A DNA stretch of 43,576 bases from Planktothrix paucivesiculata PCC 9631 (GCF_900009265.2 NZ_LR735014.1:11716-55291), one strand, 5' to 3'; counted from the first letter of the stretch, positions 1 to 9,230 are shown. Numbers and translations: made by a program. The notes: generated from the sequence alone by a model not told the origin.

Positions 1-2
1 GA

Positions 3-182
3 GTCGCCAAGAATAGAAAGGTAATCCTCAAAAAAGGGGAAGATGAAACAGAGGAAACTCGATTAGATAATTTAGCTAAATCGTTGCCCCAGGGAGCTTT
101 TAGTGAAATTCAACTCCCAGTAGAAAAACCCAAAACTGTATGGGTAGCCACCGAGATACGTGCAAAATGGTACACGTTGTAA
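3..182 (+). pseudogene. IS4/IS701-like transposase fragment, truncated by the Tn3 end
   Basis: An open frame enters from the left edge and runs without a stop until just inside the transposon. It reads VAKNRKVILKKGEDETEETR and continues through SLPQGAFSEIQLPVEKPKTV and WVAT. This resembles from memory the middle of the catalytic domain of cyanobacterial IS701/IS4-type DDE transposases (an ETRLDxLAxSLP stretch and a P-K-T-V-W-V-A-T strand). At position 142 the frame crosses into the Tn3 inverted repeat, gains about a dozen foreign residues and stops at 180-182. The rest of the gene is not found on the right side of the transposon. The family call rests on remembered resemblance, so it is moderate; the truncation itself is directly visible. 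Confidence 0.5.
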
Positions 183-194
183 AGTTTTGTTAAG
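142..194 (+). repeat. Left terminal inverted repeat of the Tn3 element
   Basis: The repeat begins GGGTAGCCACCGAGATACGT and ends GTTTTGTTAAG. Compared with the reverse complement of 4128-4180 it differs at only two places (A/G at base 9 and T/G at base 30). It is longer than the usual 38-bp Tn3 repeat, although long repeats occur in the family. Confidence 0.92.
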
Positions 195-223
195 AAATCA
201 GGTTGAAAGCATTGATTTTAGGT

Positions 224-808
224 TCAGTCGAGCCAGAAATTTTTGAAGCGCTCGCTCGATAGTTCTGTATAGCGAATAGTGTGTTGAATATTCTTGTGTC
301 CCAGATAAGCCTGAATAGCTCTAGTGTCATGACCATGAGATGCCAGATAAAACCCGCAGGCATGACGTAACATATGGGGATGTACTGATAAAGCTAAACC
401 AGCACGAGTGCCAGCACGACGAATAATATTAAAAGCTGTGGCAGCAGCCATCGGAGTACCACGCTCAGAAACAAACAAGTAAGGAGAGTTAGGAGATTCT
501 CGTTGTAGTTGTCGTAGCCACCTTAACTCTCTGGCACGTAAAGGATGCGTTGAACTGATACCATGCTTGAGTCGATTGATATAGATCGTGCCACTAGAAA
601 AATCTATCTGCTCCCATCGCAGGGCTACCAATTCTGATACACGTAGACCGTGACGATAAGCCAGTAAAATTAAAGTCGAATCTCTGTGACCATGCCTCCC
701 TGTTGACGAGGCTGCTTTAATCAGGGCTTCAACTTCATTGGGTAGCAGATGTTCTCGTGTTCGCTTCTCTAGATTTGTGACTTTTTTGGGTGGAGCAGTA
801 TGAGTCAT
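224..808 (-). CDS. Tyrosine recombinase, TnpI-like resolvase of the Tn3 element
   Basis: Site-specific recombinase of the phage integrase family, which most likely resolves the cointegrates produced by the neighbouring transposase. The catalytic set is visible: Arg in GLRVSELVALRW, the His-x-x-Arg box in HPHMLRHACGF, the following His in YLGHKN and the nucleophilic Tyr in HTIRYTELSS. From the ATG at 808 the protein is about 194 aa, so it has essentially only the catalytic domain plus a short N-terminal arm, as in FimB-like and small transposon recombinases. An upstream ATG at 865 would add 19 residues, but that stretch overlaps the direct repeats of the intergenic region, so the ATG at 806-808 (MTHTAPPKK) was preferred. 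It is divergent from tnpA and both lie inside the inverted repeats. Start confidence is moderate; family confidence is high. Confidence 0.85.
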   Translation of the reverse strand: MTHTAPPKKVTNLEKRTREHLLPNEVEALIKAASSTGRHGHRDSTLILLAYRHGLRVSELVALRWEQIDFSSGTIYINRLKHGISSTHPLRARELRWLRQLQRESPNSPYLFVSERGTPMAAATAFNIIRRAGTRAGLALSVHPHMLRHACGFYLASHGHDTRAIQAYLGHKNIQHTIRYTELSSERFKNFWLD

Positions 809-1005
809 AAAAACCAACTTGCCCATAAAAGATAATTGGGTGCTATGGCATTGAGTACGACACAATCAACTCCCCACACATTCCATTTTAAAAACTTGCC
901 CATAAACAGTTCTTTTTGGTAATGTTTCTTTACATAAACTCCTGACGTAGTGGCTGATTGGTGATATATATCTTTTGAAGTCTTAAATCGCACAAACACA
1001 TACTG
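809..1005. promoter_or_regulatory. Divergent tnpI/tnpA region with candidate resolution site
   Basis: The 197-bp gap between the two transposon genes contains two exact 14-bp direct repeats, AACTTGCCCATAAA, at 816-829 and 893-906, spaced 77 bp. Related half-matches (CAACTCCCCACACA near 868 and AAACTCCTGACGT near 938) lie nearby. In TnpI-type Tn3 elements the recombination site and both promoters sit between the two divergent genes and include repeated recombinase-binding motifs. The assignment as the resolution site is by position and repeats; the crossover core was not identified. Confidence 0.5.
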
Positions 1006-4000
1006 ATGGTGACATCGATAGAACGTACCGCTTACCCTCGATTTAAGCGTCAATTGACAGCCCAAGAACTCACGGAGATTTACACACCCAAAAAGAGCGA
1101 AATTGCTTTAGCTTATGCTACAACTCAAGGTGAAAGTAATATTCTGAACTTATTATGCCTATTAAAATCATTTCAGCGACTCGGTTACTTTCCTTCTCTA
1201 GTAGATATTCCTCTGAAAATAGTTGCTCATATTCGCAGCAGTTTAAAATTTTCAGTTGAGACTGTTTTGGGTTATGAAAATCGTAAAACCCTGTATCGGC
1301 ACCGGACTGCTATCCGCGAATATCTTCAGGTCAATCAATTTAATCAAACTGGGCTACATCTAGCTATAAAAGCAGTGAATGAATCAGCAACTATCATGGA
1401 TAACCCGGCTGATTTGATGAATGTAGCCATTGCTGAATTAGTTAAAAATAGATATGAATTACCCGGATTCAACACATTAAATAGATTAGTCCGGCGAGTG
1501 AGAAATGTAGTAAACCAAAGATTATTTTCCCAGGTACTGAGTCGCATCTCGTCAGATTATCAAGAACGCTTGCTGGACTTGTTAGAGCGTCATCCGCTTG
1601 AGTATAAAACCGCCTTTAATAGCCTGAAACAACTACCTAAAAGCCCTACTCGTAACAATATTAATGACTTTATTGTACATTTAATCTGGCTAGATTCTGT
1701 GGGTGATGTTCAGCCAATTCTCAAGGATCTTACCACTGCCAAAATTCACCATTTTGCTGCCGAAGCACGGGTGTTAGATGCCCATGAAATCAAAGATTTC
1801 AGTTTATCCAAACGGATGACTTTGATTTTATGTTTAATTTATGCGTCGCAAGTGACAGCACGAGATAGTTTGGTTGAGATGTTTTTAAAGCAAATGCGCT
1901 CAATCAATAACGACGCGACTAAAGAATTAGAACTCATCAAAAAAAGAATTCAAGAAACACAAGAGAAATTAGTTGAAGTGTTGACTAATGTTCTTCATGT
2001 ATTTATAGATGAAAATCAATTAACTCATGAACAAGTAGATTCTCACCTAGAGCGGGAAGTATCCGATAGTTATTTATCTAATTCGCTAGAACAGATACAA
2101 GAATTGAATCTCTCTACCAAGCTCCTAAAAAATCAGGAAATATCTCTATTTCATAAACTCAATAATATCTTCACTCAAGACGGAGGAGCAGAACAACTAC
2201 TTTCGGAATGTGAGGCGATGAATGCTTATAGAGGTAATAATCATCTTCCTCTAATTTGGAAATTCTATAAAAATCATCGTCAGACCTTCTTCCGCTTAGT
2301 AAAAGCCTTAGAGTTCAAATCAACGACTACCGAACAAAGTGTTATCGAAGCATTACAATTTGTCCTCGATAATTCTCATCGTCGAGGAGAATTTCTCACT
2401 TCAAGTATTGAACTAGATTTTATTTCAGAACAGTGGCGAAAATTAATTGTAGTCAAGCAGGGAGAGAAAACCAAATTCGTTCGGCGACACTTCGAGGCTT
2501 GTATTTTTTACTACCTAGCAGCCGAATTAAGGTCAGGAGATATCTGCGTCGTTGGTAGTGAAGATTACGCCGACTATCGAGAACAATTACTGCCTTGGTC
2601 AGAGTGTTTGCCTTTAGTTGACCAATACTGTGAGAATGTAGGCTTTCCTAATAACGCTTCTGAGTTTACTAAGACATTGAAATCCTGGTTGACGGACACG
2701 GCGGCATCTGTCGATGCAGGTTATCCCAATAACCATCAATTTATTATTAATGATCAAGGCTCACCCATACTCAAAAAGTATCAGCGTAACGAGTTGAGTG
2801 TTGCTGCCAAAGCCTTAATAGAGAAAATCGAAGAACTATTTCCAGAAAGAAATTTAATCGATATCCTCAGAAATGTTGACTACTGGACAAATTTTACCCG
2901 TCACTTTGGGCCATTATCCGGTTCAGATCCTAAAATTGAACGGGCAACGGAACGTTATCTTTTAACGACGTTTACTTACGGTTGCAATTTGGGGCCGGCT
3001 CAAGCAGCGAGACATATGCGAGGTATCGTCACCGCCAAGGAACTGGCATTTGTCAACCGTCGCCATGTGACCGTGGATAAGCTCAATGCCGCATTGGTGG
3101 ATATTATTAACCGTTACAATGCTTTAAATCTGCCCAAGGTTTGGGGTGATGGTAAGAGTGCGGCGGCAGATGGAACGAAGTATGAACTCTACGAAGAGAA
3201 TTTACTGTCTGAGTATCATATTCGCTATGGGGGTTACGGAGGAATAGCTTACCACCATGTCTCTGATACCTATGTAGCGTTATTTAGCCAGTTTATTTCC
3301 TGTGGCACTTGGGAAGCTGTTCATATCATCGAGGGGTTATTAAAAAACTCTTCCGATATTCAACCCGATACAATTCATGCTGATACCCACGGTCAATCAA
3401 CACCTGTGTTTGCATTGGCACATATGCTGGGAATTAAGTTAATGCCTCGAATTCGGAATTGGAAAGATTTAAATTTTTATCGTCCTGACAAAGATACTGT
3501 TTATCAACATATTGATTCTTTGTTCTCTGAAACGGTGAATTGGAAGCGGATAGAAACTCATTGGCAAGATATTTTACAGGTAGTTTTATCAATTCAAACA
3601 GGTAAGGTATCGAGTGCAATTTTATTGCGTAAATTGGGGAATTATAGCCGTAAAAACAGGTTATATCAAGCTTTTCAGTCATTAGGACAAGTCGTAAGAA
3701 CTGTTTTCTTGCTGCAATACATATCGGATATGCAACTGAGAAAAGAAATTACTGCTGTGACCAATATTGTGGAGGCTTATCATAAATTCTCGAAGTGGTT
3801 TTTCTTTGGTGGCTTTGGAGTTGTGATGAAAAATGACCCCATTGAACAGGAAAAGGTAATTAAGTATAAGGATTTGGTAGCCAATGCTGTTTTGTTCCAA
3901 AATGTTGTTGATTTAACTGATATATTGCGGGATTTACAGAAGCAGGGATATTTGATTAGCCGTGAGGATGTGGCGGTTGTGAGTCCTTATATTACGGCTC

Positions 4001-4086
4001 ATGTTAAGCGGTTTGGTGATTACCTGATTGATCTGGAGACTGTGCCACCTTCGTTGGATGAGGTCGAAAGTTTAGTGCTGGCTTAA
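1006..4086 (+). CDS. tnpA: Tn3-family transposase TnpA
   Basis: DDE transposase of 1026 aa, the usual size for Tn3-family TnpA, which cuts and joins the element ends during replicative transposition. The N-terminal third has the helical DNA-binding organisation of the family; a charged helical middle region (about 290-380) may be coiled. The catalytic C-terminal domain is recognisable: first Asp at residue 722 (KSAAADGTKYE), second Asp at 793 (ADTHGQSTPVF) and the Glu at about 923 (NIVEAYHKFSKW). The highly conserved RNWKDLNFYRP-type segment follows the second Asp. The frame is intact from ATG 1006 to TAA 4086 and ends 41 bp before the right inverted repeat. There is no clear ribosome-binding site before the ATG. 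The preserved triad and full length suggest an active or recently active element. Confidence 0.95.
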   Translation: MVTSIERTAYPRFKRQLTAQELTEIYTPKKSEIALAYATTQGESNILNLLCLLKSFQRLGYFPSLVDIPLKIVAHIRSSLKFSVETVLGYENRKTLYRHRTAIREYLQVNQFNQTGLHLAIKAVNESATIMDNPADLMNVAIAELVKNRYELPGFNTLNRLVRRVRNVVNQRLFSQVLSRISSDYQERLLDLLERHPLEYKTAFNSLKQLPKSPTRNNINDFIVHLIWLDSVGDVQPILKDLTTAKIHHFAAEARVLDAHEIKDFSLSKRMTLILCLIYASQVTARDSLVEMFLKQMRSINNDATKELELIKKRIQETQEKLVEVLTNVLHVFIDENQLTHEQVDSHLEREVSDSYLSNSLEQIQELNLSTKLLKNQEISLFHKLNNIFTQDGGAEQLLSECEAMNAYRGNNHLPLIWKFYKNHRQTFFRLVKALEFKSTTTEQSVIEALQFVLDNSHRRGEFLTSSIELDFISEQWRKLIVVKQGEKTKFVRRHFEACIFYYLAAELRSGDICVVGSEDYADYREQLLPWSECLPLVDQYCENVGFPNNASEFTKTLKSWLTDTAASVDAGYPNNHQFIINDQGSPILKKYQRNELSVAAKALIEKIEELFPERNLIDILRNVDYWTNFTRHFGPLSGSDPKIERATERYLLTTFTYGCNLGPAQAARHMRGIVTAKELAFVNRRHVTVDKLNAALVDIINRYNALNLPKVWGDGKSAAADGTKYELYEENLLSEYHIRYGGYGGIAYHHVSDTYVALFSQFISCGTWEAVHIIEGLLKNSSDIQPDTIHADTHGQSTPVFALAHMLGIKLMPRIRNWKDLNFYRPDKDTVYQHIDSLFSETVNWKRIETHWQDILQVVLSIQTGKVSSAILLRKLGNYSRKNRLYQAFQSLGQVVRTVFLLQYISDMQLRKEITAVTNIVEAYHKFSKWFFFGGFGVVMKNDPIEQEKVIKYKDLVANAVLFQNVVDLTDILRDLQKQGYLISREDVAVVSPYITAHVKRFGDYLIDLETVPPSLDEVESLVLA

Positions 4087-4127
4087 CCATTTGGAATCCT
4101 TGAAAATCGCTGGTTTTGGGTTGGCTC

Positions 4128-4180
4128 CTTAACAAAACTTTACAACGTGTCCCATTTTGCACGTATCTCGGCGGCTACCC
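4128..4180 (-). repeat. Right terminal inverted repeat of the Tn3 element
   Basis: Reverse complement begins GGGTAGCCGCCGAGATACGT and is 51/53 identical to 142-194. It marks the right boundary; the sequence immediately outside (TAAAC) does not repeat the TGTAT found outside the left end. Confidence 0.92.
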
Positions 4181-4181
4181 T

Positions 4182-4415
4182 AAACTGCGAGTGGGAAAAC
4201 TCTACGATAAACCTTTACAGCTTGTAGCTTATGGTGGTGCAATTAATCGATGCTATGGTGAAAGTTTGTTTGGCACTAAAGTTGTTAATGGTTTAATTGT
4301 TGTGGCTCTTCCAGGTGAAGATGCCGAAATATTTACGTTCAAACGGGAAGAATTGCTCAACTACTGGCAGGAATGGTTAAAACGGCTAAAGTCTTTTGGA
4401 GAAAAAGCAGCTTGA
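4182..4415 (+). pseudogene. C-terminal remnant of an MGME1-like PD-(D/E)XK exonuclease
   Basis: The 77 codons after the transposon read KLRVGKLYDKPLQLVAYGGA, then GLIVVALPGEDAEIF and NYWQEWLKRLKSF. From memory this lines up well with the end of the MGME1 exonuclease family: D-x-P-L-Q-x-V-A-Y-x-G-A-x-N, G-L-I-V-V-A and Y-W-x-x-W-L-x-R-L. The catalytic Asp and Asp-x-Lys of that nuclease core would lie upstream and are missing, so the remnant cannot be active. An open frame starting inside the transposon at 4116 (ATG, with the inverted repeat read as protein) could express it as a 99-aa chimera, but no ribosome-binding site supports this. The missing N-terminal part is not on the other side of the transposon. 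Confidence 0.7.
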
Positions 4416-4476
4416 TAATCTTGACAATATTGATCGATCACCGAAACTGTTGTTAAATTAAGTTTCTGGTGTGTGT

Positions 4477-4541
4477 AGAAACCGGGTTTCTTTGTCAGAT
4501 TATCAGTAATCAACATGGAATTCTATAGAAACCCGGTTTCT
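4477..4541. repeat. Two copies of the AGAAACC(C/G)GGTTTCT palindrome downstream of ackA
   Basis: The 15-bp palindrome occurs at 4477-4491 and again at 4527-4541, the second only two bases from the ackA stop codon. It belongs to the same dispersed family as the copies at 9231-9387 and 27213. Lying immediately downstream of ackA, it could form an RNA hairpin and stabilise or end the transcript. Confidence 0.75.
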
Positions 4542-4543
4542 GA

Positions 4544-5770
4544 TTATTGTTGTGTATATGAATTAAATATATGCCAACATTCAGAAGCGATCGCCCAATC
4601 TTCCTCCGTATGAACTACTAATACTTTCACTTGTGAATCTGCTGTTGAAATCTCTTGATCAATAGGGTGAGAGGCATTTTTTTCTAAATCTAATTTTAAG
4701 CCTAAAAACTCCCATCCCTGACAAGCTGTTTCTCGAACTTTTTCGGCGTGTTCTCCGACTCCGGCGGTAAAAACTAACGCATCTAAACCGCCTAAATTAG
4801 CTAACATTTGTCCTATTCCCATTTTTAAGTGATGAATATACATCTCAAAAGCCAGTTTAGCTTGAGCATTTCCAGCGTTCATTTCTGTTAACACATATCG
4901 CAGATCGCCCGACTCCCCACTAATACCTTTTAACCCCGATTCTTTATTTAAAATTTGATTAATTTGCTGAATATCGTATTTATATTGACTGATTAAATAT
5001 AATACAATGGATGGATCAATAGAACCGCTTCTGGTTCCCATCATTAATCCTTCTAGGGGAGTAAATCCCATCGTTGTATTAATACTAATCCCATCTTTAA
5101 TAGCGGCTAAGGAACATCCATTCCCTAAATGACAAGTAATTAATTTTAAAAATTCTAAGGGTTTTCCTAGAATTTTTGCAGTTTTTTGAGCGCAATATTT
5201 ATGGCTAGTCCCATGAAATCCATAGCGTTTGATTCCATCTTGAAAATATTGATAGGGAATGGGATAAACCGTGGCATAATCGGGCATGGTTCGATGGAAT
5301 GCGGTATCAAAAACCGCTACTTGGGGAACATTTCCTAATAGGGTTTCTACGGCTTCAATTCCTTCTAAATGGGCGGGGTTATGACTGGGAGCGAGGGGAA
5401 TTAAATCCCGAATGGTTGCCTTTACTTTTTGATCAATTAATGTTGCTTCTGAATAGTCTGAACCTCCATGGACAACGCGATGACCAACTATTGTAATTTC
5501 TGAAAGATCATTTAAAACTTGGGTTTCTCCAGTAATTAGGGTATTAAATAACTGCGCGATCGCATCTTGTTTAGACTTTAAATCTAAGGGATATTCTTGT
5601 TTCACCCCTGGAGTTTTGACGGTCATTAAACCTAATTCTTTTGAAGCTGTCCAATCAATATTGGCTTCCCAAATCGGGTGTAAGGGATAGTCGGGTAATG
5701 CTGGTTCTTTAATTTCATACAGACAGCTTTTTTGAGAACTGGAACCCGCATTTAATACTAAGATTTTCAT
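4544..5770 (-). CDS. ackA: Acetate kinase
   Basis: Converts acetyl phosphate and ADP to acetate and ATP in the cytoplasm. At 408 aa it has normal length. Family motifs are present in order: the N-terminal phosphate motif NAGSSSQK, the substrate Arg in GHRVVHGG, the catalytic His in CHLGNGCS, the GFTPLEGLMMGTRSG signature with its Arg, and the C-terminal TAGVGEH and HTEEDWAIAS segments. It reads in the same direction as the histidine-phosphatase gene 73 bp upstream, so the two may be one transcript. Phosphoketolase, whose product is acetyl phosphate, lies just beyond on the opposite strand. That makes a phosphoketolase-AckA route for substrate-level ATP formation likely. No phosphotransacetylase is in the window. 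Confidence 0.96.
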   Translation of the reverse strand: MKILVLNAGSSSQKSCLYEIKEPALPDYPLHPIWEANIDWTASKELGLMTVKTPGVKQEYPLDLKSKQDAIAQLFNTLITGETQVLNDLSEITIVGHRVVHGGSDYSEATLIDQKVKATIRDLIPLAPSHNPAHLEGIEAVETLLGNVPQVAVFDTAFHRTMPDYATVYPIPYQYFQDGIKRYGFHGTSHKYCAQKTAKILGKPLEFLKLITCHLGNGCSLAAIKDGISINTTMGFTPLEGLMMGTRSGSIDPSIVLYLISQYKYDIQQINQILNKESGLKGISGESGDLRYVLTEMNAGNAQAKLAFEMYIHHLKMGIGQMLANLGGLDALVFTAGVGEHAEKVRETACQGWEFLGLKLDLEKNASHPIDQEISTADSQVKVLVVHTEEDWAIASECWHIFNSYTQQ

Positions 5771-5843
5771 AGGATAAATTAAGTAAAATTGTGATTAGAA
5801 CTTAACCTGTTGCGTCATTAAATTAATCCTTTAAATCCCTATT

Positions 5844-6482
5844 TTAAGTTCCAATAGAAGATCGTAAAGTTTCATCTAAATGACAACGATCCGCTAAAGT
5901 ATGTAATAACGGCCCGCGAGAAGATAATTCTACTATACTAACGGCTGCCGTCGGCATAGCAATGCGATCGCGGAATCTACCAATATCAATTCCCAATAAT
6001 CCACATAACATAATTCTAATCGTGGCTTTATGAGACACAATTAAAATATTACCCGAGGGATAACGTTCTTCAATTTCTTGAATTATCTGGGAAGAACGGC
6101 GAGCAATATCAATTCCTTTCTCCCCTCCGGTCGGTGCATTCCAACCTGGATCTGTTAACCATCTAACATAATCATCGTGGTAATTTTCATTAACAGTTTC
6201 GGGAAGTTTTCCTTCCCATTCTCCATAGGCAATTTCTTTTAAACCTTCTCGAAATTGCATTTCTAAACCCACTAGATCAGACAAGGGTTTGGCTGTGGCA
6301 ATAGTTCGTTTCATCGGACTGACAAAGGCGGCTGTCCAAGTGAAATTCTGATAAGATTGGGCAAATTGCTCCGCCATTTTTAAGCCATTTTCGGTTAATT
6401 CCGGATCTAAATTTCCACAATAACCCCCTTGTTGACTATAGGTGGTTTCTCCGTGTCGTAAAAAATACAATTTAACAGTCAT
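5844..6482 (-). CDS. Histidine phosphatase family protein (phosphoglycerate mutase-like)
   Basis: A 212-aa member of the histidine phosphatase superfamily. The phosphohistidine motif LRHGET is at the N-terminus, the second conserved Arg is in SPMKRTIATA, the catalytic Glu is in KEIAYGEWEG, and the second His is in LIVSHKATIR. The family includes cofactor-dependent phosphoglycerate mutases, phosphosugar phosphatases and cobalamin-pathway alpha-ribazole phosphatases; the length and broad-type sequence do not separate these. It lies 73 bp upstream of ackA on the same strand and divergent from phosphoketolase, which favours a sugar-phosphate substrate, but that is context inference only. Confidence 0.85.
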   Translation of the reverse strand: MTVKLYFLRHGETTYSQQGGYCGNLDPELTENGLKMAEQFAQSYQNFTWTAAFVSPMKRTIATAKPLSDLVGLEMQFREGLKEIAYGEWEGKLPETVNENYHDDYVRWLTDPGWNAPTGGEKGIDIARRSSQIIQEIEERYPSGNILIVSHKATIRIMLCGLLGIDIGRFRDRIAMPTAAVSIVELSSRGPLLHTLADRCHLDETLRSSIGT

Positions 6483-6815
6483 AATTTTGATAAAATAATA
6501 GGATTGATCTGCTCCTCCTAAATCCCATTAAAAAGGGGGTACTTTGATTTTCAGTTAGCTTAACATATCAGATTCTCCGACAATCCTTAAATTTTTAGGA
6601 TTTAATCTTAATCTTCTATTAACATTTCTCGCCTACCAGCAAATCTTAAAAAAATAGGAAGAATAAAAATAGGATACCTCTAAACTCAAAAACCCGTGCT
6701 ACCATTTAAAGCAATTTTGACGTGATGGTATCGCTCAAACAGCAAACAGCCGTTTAAGGATATCTGATGATCTCAAGCGTTGAAAAACCAAAACCCTTTA
6801 TAATGGCCAGGAGTT
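6483..6815. promoter_or_regulatory. Divergent intergenic region between the phosphatase gene and phosphoketolase
   Basis: This 333-bp AT-rich gap must hold promoters in both directions. It contains a small inverted repeat with arms AATCCT and AGGATT at 6582-6602. A TATAAT lies at 6799-6804, only 12 bp before the phosphoketolase ATG, but no -35 is placed 16-18 bp ahead of it. An AGGAG lies almost against the ATG at 6816. No NtcA-type GTA-N8-TAC site was seen. Confidence 0.35.
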
Positions 6816-9224
6816 ATGGTATCTGCACCAGATAGACCCATGGAGACGAGTCACCCTCTGGGTGAGGACGAACTGCGTAAGATTGATGCCTACTGGCGAG
6901 CTTGTAATTATCTAGCCGTGGGCATGATTTATTTACGAGAAAATCCTCTGTTAAAAGAATCCCTCCAGCCCTCAGATGTCAAACATCGGTTGTTAGGACA
7001 TTGGGGTTCCAGTCCCGGGTTGAGCTTTATCTACATTCACCTCAACCGACTGATTAAAAAATACGACCTGGATATGATTTATCTAGCCGGCCCAGGTCAC
7101 GGCGCCCCCGGAGTCCTGGCTCCAGTTTACCTCGAAGCAACCTATTCGGAAATTTACCCCAATATCAGCGAAGACGCCGAGGGGATGCAAAAATTCTTTA
7201 AACAATTCTCTTTCCCCGGCGGAATTGGGAGCCACTGCACCCCGGAAACCCCCGGTTCCATCCATGAAGGGGGAGAGTTAGGCTATAGTTTATCTCACGC
7301 CTATGGTTCTGTATTTGATAACCCCGATTTAATCTCCGTTTGTGTGGTGGGAGACGGAGAAGCCGAAACCGGAGCCTTAGCCACCGCTTGGCATTCTAAC
7401 AAATTTCTCAACCCGATTCGGGATGGGGCAGTGTTACCCATTCTGCATTTGAATGGCTACAAAATCGCTAACCCAACTATTTTATCGCGGATTAGCCATG
7501 AGGAATTAGAAGCCCTGTTTAAAGGTTATGGCTATAAACCCTATTTTGTGGAAGGGTCAGACCCCGCCTTGATGCACCAAAAAATGGCAGCTATCCTAGA
7601 AACAGCCATTTCTGAAATTAAAGCCATTCAAGCCGAAGCTCGGTCAACGGGAGTGGCTAAACGTCCCCTGTGGCCGATGATTGTATTGCGGAGTCCGAAA
7701 GGCTGGACTGGCCCAATGGAGGTCAATGGCCATAAAGTTGAAGGTTTTTGGCGGGCGCACCAAGTCCCCATGGCCGATGTCACCACCAACCCCACCCATC
7801 TCAAGTTATTAGAAGATTGGATGCGGAGTTATAAGCCCGAAGAACTGTTTGATGCTAACGGCCGTTTAATTCCCGAACTGAAAACTTTAGCCCCCCAAGG
7901 TACAAAACGAATGAGTGCCAGTCCCCATGCGAACGGGGGTGTGCTGCGTAAAGACCTGCGATTGCCGGATTTTCGGGACTATGGTGTTCCGGTGGAATAC
8001 CCCGGTAAGTCCGAGGTGGAAAATACCAACCCCCTAGGAAAATTCCTCCGGGATGTGATGCGGAATAATCTGCAAAATTTCCGGGTATTTGGCCCCGACG
8101 AAACTGCTTCTAATCGTTTAAATGCGATATATGAGGTCAGTAAAAAAACCTGGATGGGGGACTTTTTACCAGAGGATTTAGATGGGAGTGAACTGGCGAC
8201 CGATGGCCGGGTGATGGAAATGCTGAGTGAGCATACCTTAGAAGGATGGTTAGAAGGCTATTTACTCACCGGACGCCATGGATTTTTCCATACTTATGAA
8301 GCCTTTGCTCATGTGATTGATTCGATGTTTAATCAACACGCGAAATGGTTGGATATTTGCCGAAATGAGGTGTCTTGGCGATCGCCAATTTCTTCTTTGA
8401 ATATTCTCTTATCTTCAACGGTTTGGCGTCAAGATCATAACGGGTTTAGTCATCAAGACCCGGGCTTTTTAGATGTGGTTACGAATAAAAGTGCCAGTGT
8501 CACCCGGATTTATTTACCCCCCGATGCTAACTGTTTATTATCCGTTGCGGATCATTGTTTAAAGAGTACCAATTATATCAATGTGATTGTGGCAGATAAA
8601 CAGAAACATCTGCAATTTTTGACAATGGATGAGGCGATTAAACATTGCACAAAAGGGATTGGAATTTGGGAATGGGCCAGTAGTGATGATTGTGGAAAAG
8701 ACCCGGATATTCCTGATGTAATTATGGCGGGTTGCGGGGATGTGGCGACGATGGAATCTCTCGCAGCTACGGCAATTTTACGGGAAGAAATTCCCGATCT
8801 AAAAGTTCGATTTGTCAACGTGGTGGATTTATTTAAGTTACAACCGGATACGGAACATCCCCACGGGTTATCAGACCGAGATTTTGATAGTTTGTTTACC
8901 ACGGATAAACCGATTATCTTTAATTTCCACGGCTATCCTTGGTTAATTCATAAGTTAGCTTATCGTCGCAAAAATCACGCTAATCTGCACGTTCGTGGGT
9001 ATAAAGAGAAGGGGAATATTAATACGCCTTTAGAGTTGGCAATTAATAACCAAGTTGACCGTTTTAATTTAGTCATGGATGTAATTGACCGGGTTCCTAA
9101 ATTGGGTTCGGCGGCGGCTTATGTCCGAGAAAGAATGAAAAATGCGATCATCGAAAATGTCAATTATGCCCATGAGCATGGCATTGACAAAGATGAAATT
9201 GTCAACTGGAAATGGCCGTTTTAA
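6816..9224 (+). CDS. xfp: Phosphoketolase (xylulose-5-P/fructose-6-P)
   Basis: Thiamine-diphosphate enzyme that splits xylulose 5-phosphate or fructose 6-phosphate with phosphate, giving acetyl phosphate plus glyceraldehyde 3-phosphate or erythrose 4-phosphate. The 802-aa length is typical. Seen motifs: [20 protein letters not shown], the GPGHGAPG box, the ThDP/Mg motif [16 protein letters not shown] followed by [12 protein letters not shown], and the conserved [10 protein letters not shown] and [10 protein letters not shown] segments near the C-terminus. Start ATG 6816 follows an AGGAG but with unusually short spacing; ATG 6840 is an alternative. Acetate kinase is divergent upstream and transaldolase lies downstream, so the cluster can send Calvin-cycle or pentose-phosphate sugars to acetate and ATP without decarboxylation. 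Confidence in family is very high; substrate preference cannot be read. Confidence 0.97.
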   Translation: MVSAPDRPMETSHPLGEDELRKIDAYWRACNYLAVGMIYLRENPLLKESLQPSDVKHRLLGHWGSSPGLSFIYIHLNRLIKKYDLDMIYLAGPGHGAPGVLAPVYLEATYSEIYPNISEDAEGMQKFFKQFSFPGGIGSHCTPETPGSIHEGGELGYSLSHAYGSVFDNPDLISVCVVGDGEAETGALATAWHSNKFLNPIRDGAVLPILHLNGYKIANPTILSRISHEELEALFKGYGYKPYFVEGSDPALMHQKMAAILETAISEIKAIQAEARSTGVAKRPLWPMIVLRSPKGWTGPMEVNGHKVEGFWRAHQVPMADVTTNPTHLKLLEDWMRSYKPEELFDANGRLIPELKTLAPQGTKRMSASPHANGGVLRKDLRLPDFRDYGVPVEYPGKSEVENTNPLGKFLRDVMRNNLQNFRVFGPDETASNRLNAIYEVSKKTWMGDFLPEDLDGSELATDGRVMEMLSEHTLEGWLEGYLLTGRHGFFHTYEAFAHVIDSMFNQHAKWLDICRNEVSWRSPISSLNILLSSTVWRQDHNGFSHQDPGFLDVVTNKSASVTRIYLPPDANCLLSVADHCLKSTNYINVIVADKQKHLQFLTMDEAIKHCTKGIGIWEWASSDDCGKDPDIPDVIMAGCGDVATMESLAATAILREEIPDLKVRFVNVVDLFKLQPDTEHPHGLSDRDFDSLFTTDKPIIFNFHGYPWLIHKLAYRRKNHANLHVRGYKEKGNINTPLELAINNQVDRFNLVMDVIDRVPKLGSAAAYVRERMKNAIIENVNYAHEHGIDKDEIVNWKWPF

Positions 9225-9230
9225 ATTCCT

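Larger units (their letters stand above)
142..4180. mobile_element. Tn3-family transposon, two genes only
   Basis: A 4.04-kb element is bounded by 53-bp inverted repeats that match at 51 positions. It contains a Tn3-type transposase reading rightward and a short tyrosine recombinase reading leftward, with a 200-bp divergent region between them that carries direct repeats. This is the layout of Tn3 relatives that resolve cointegrates with a TnpI-like tyrosine recombinase instead of a serine resolvase. There are no passenger genes. Tn3 elements normally make a 5-bp target duplication, but the flanks here differ (TGTAT on the left, TAAAC on the right) and belong to two unrelated broken genes. 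The copy therefore probably took part in a later deletion or recombination. Confidence 0.9.

Noticed and set aside
805-1065. 86-aa leftward open frame over the divergent region of the transposon
   Set aside because: It overlaps both the recombinase gene and the tnpA start, crosses the repeats and has no family resemblance.
6780-6804. TTGAAA/TATAAT promoter for phosphoketolase
   Set aside because: The spacer is only 13 bp and the -10 is too near the start codon, so it was not listed as a promoter.
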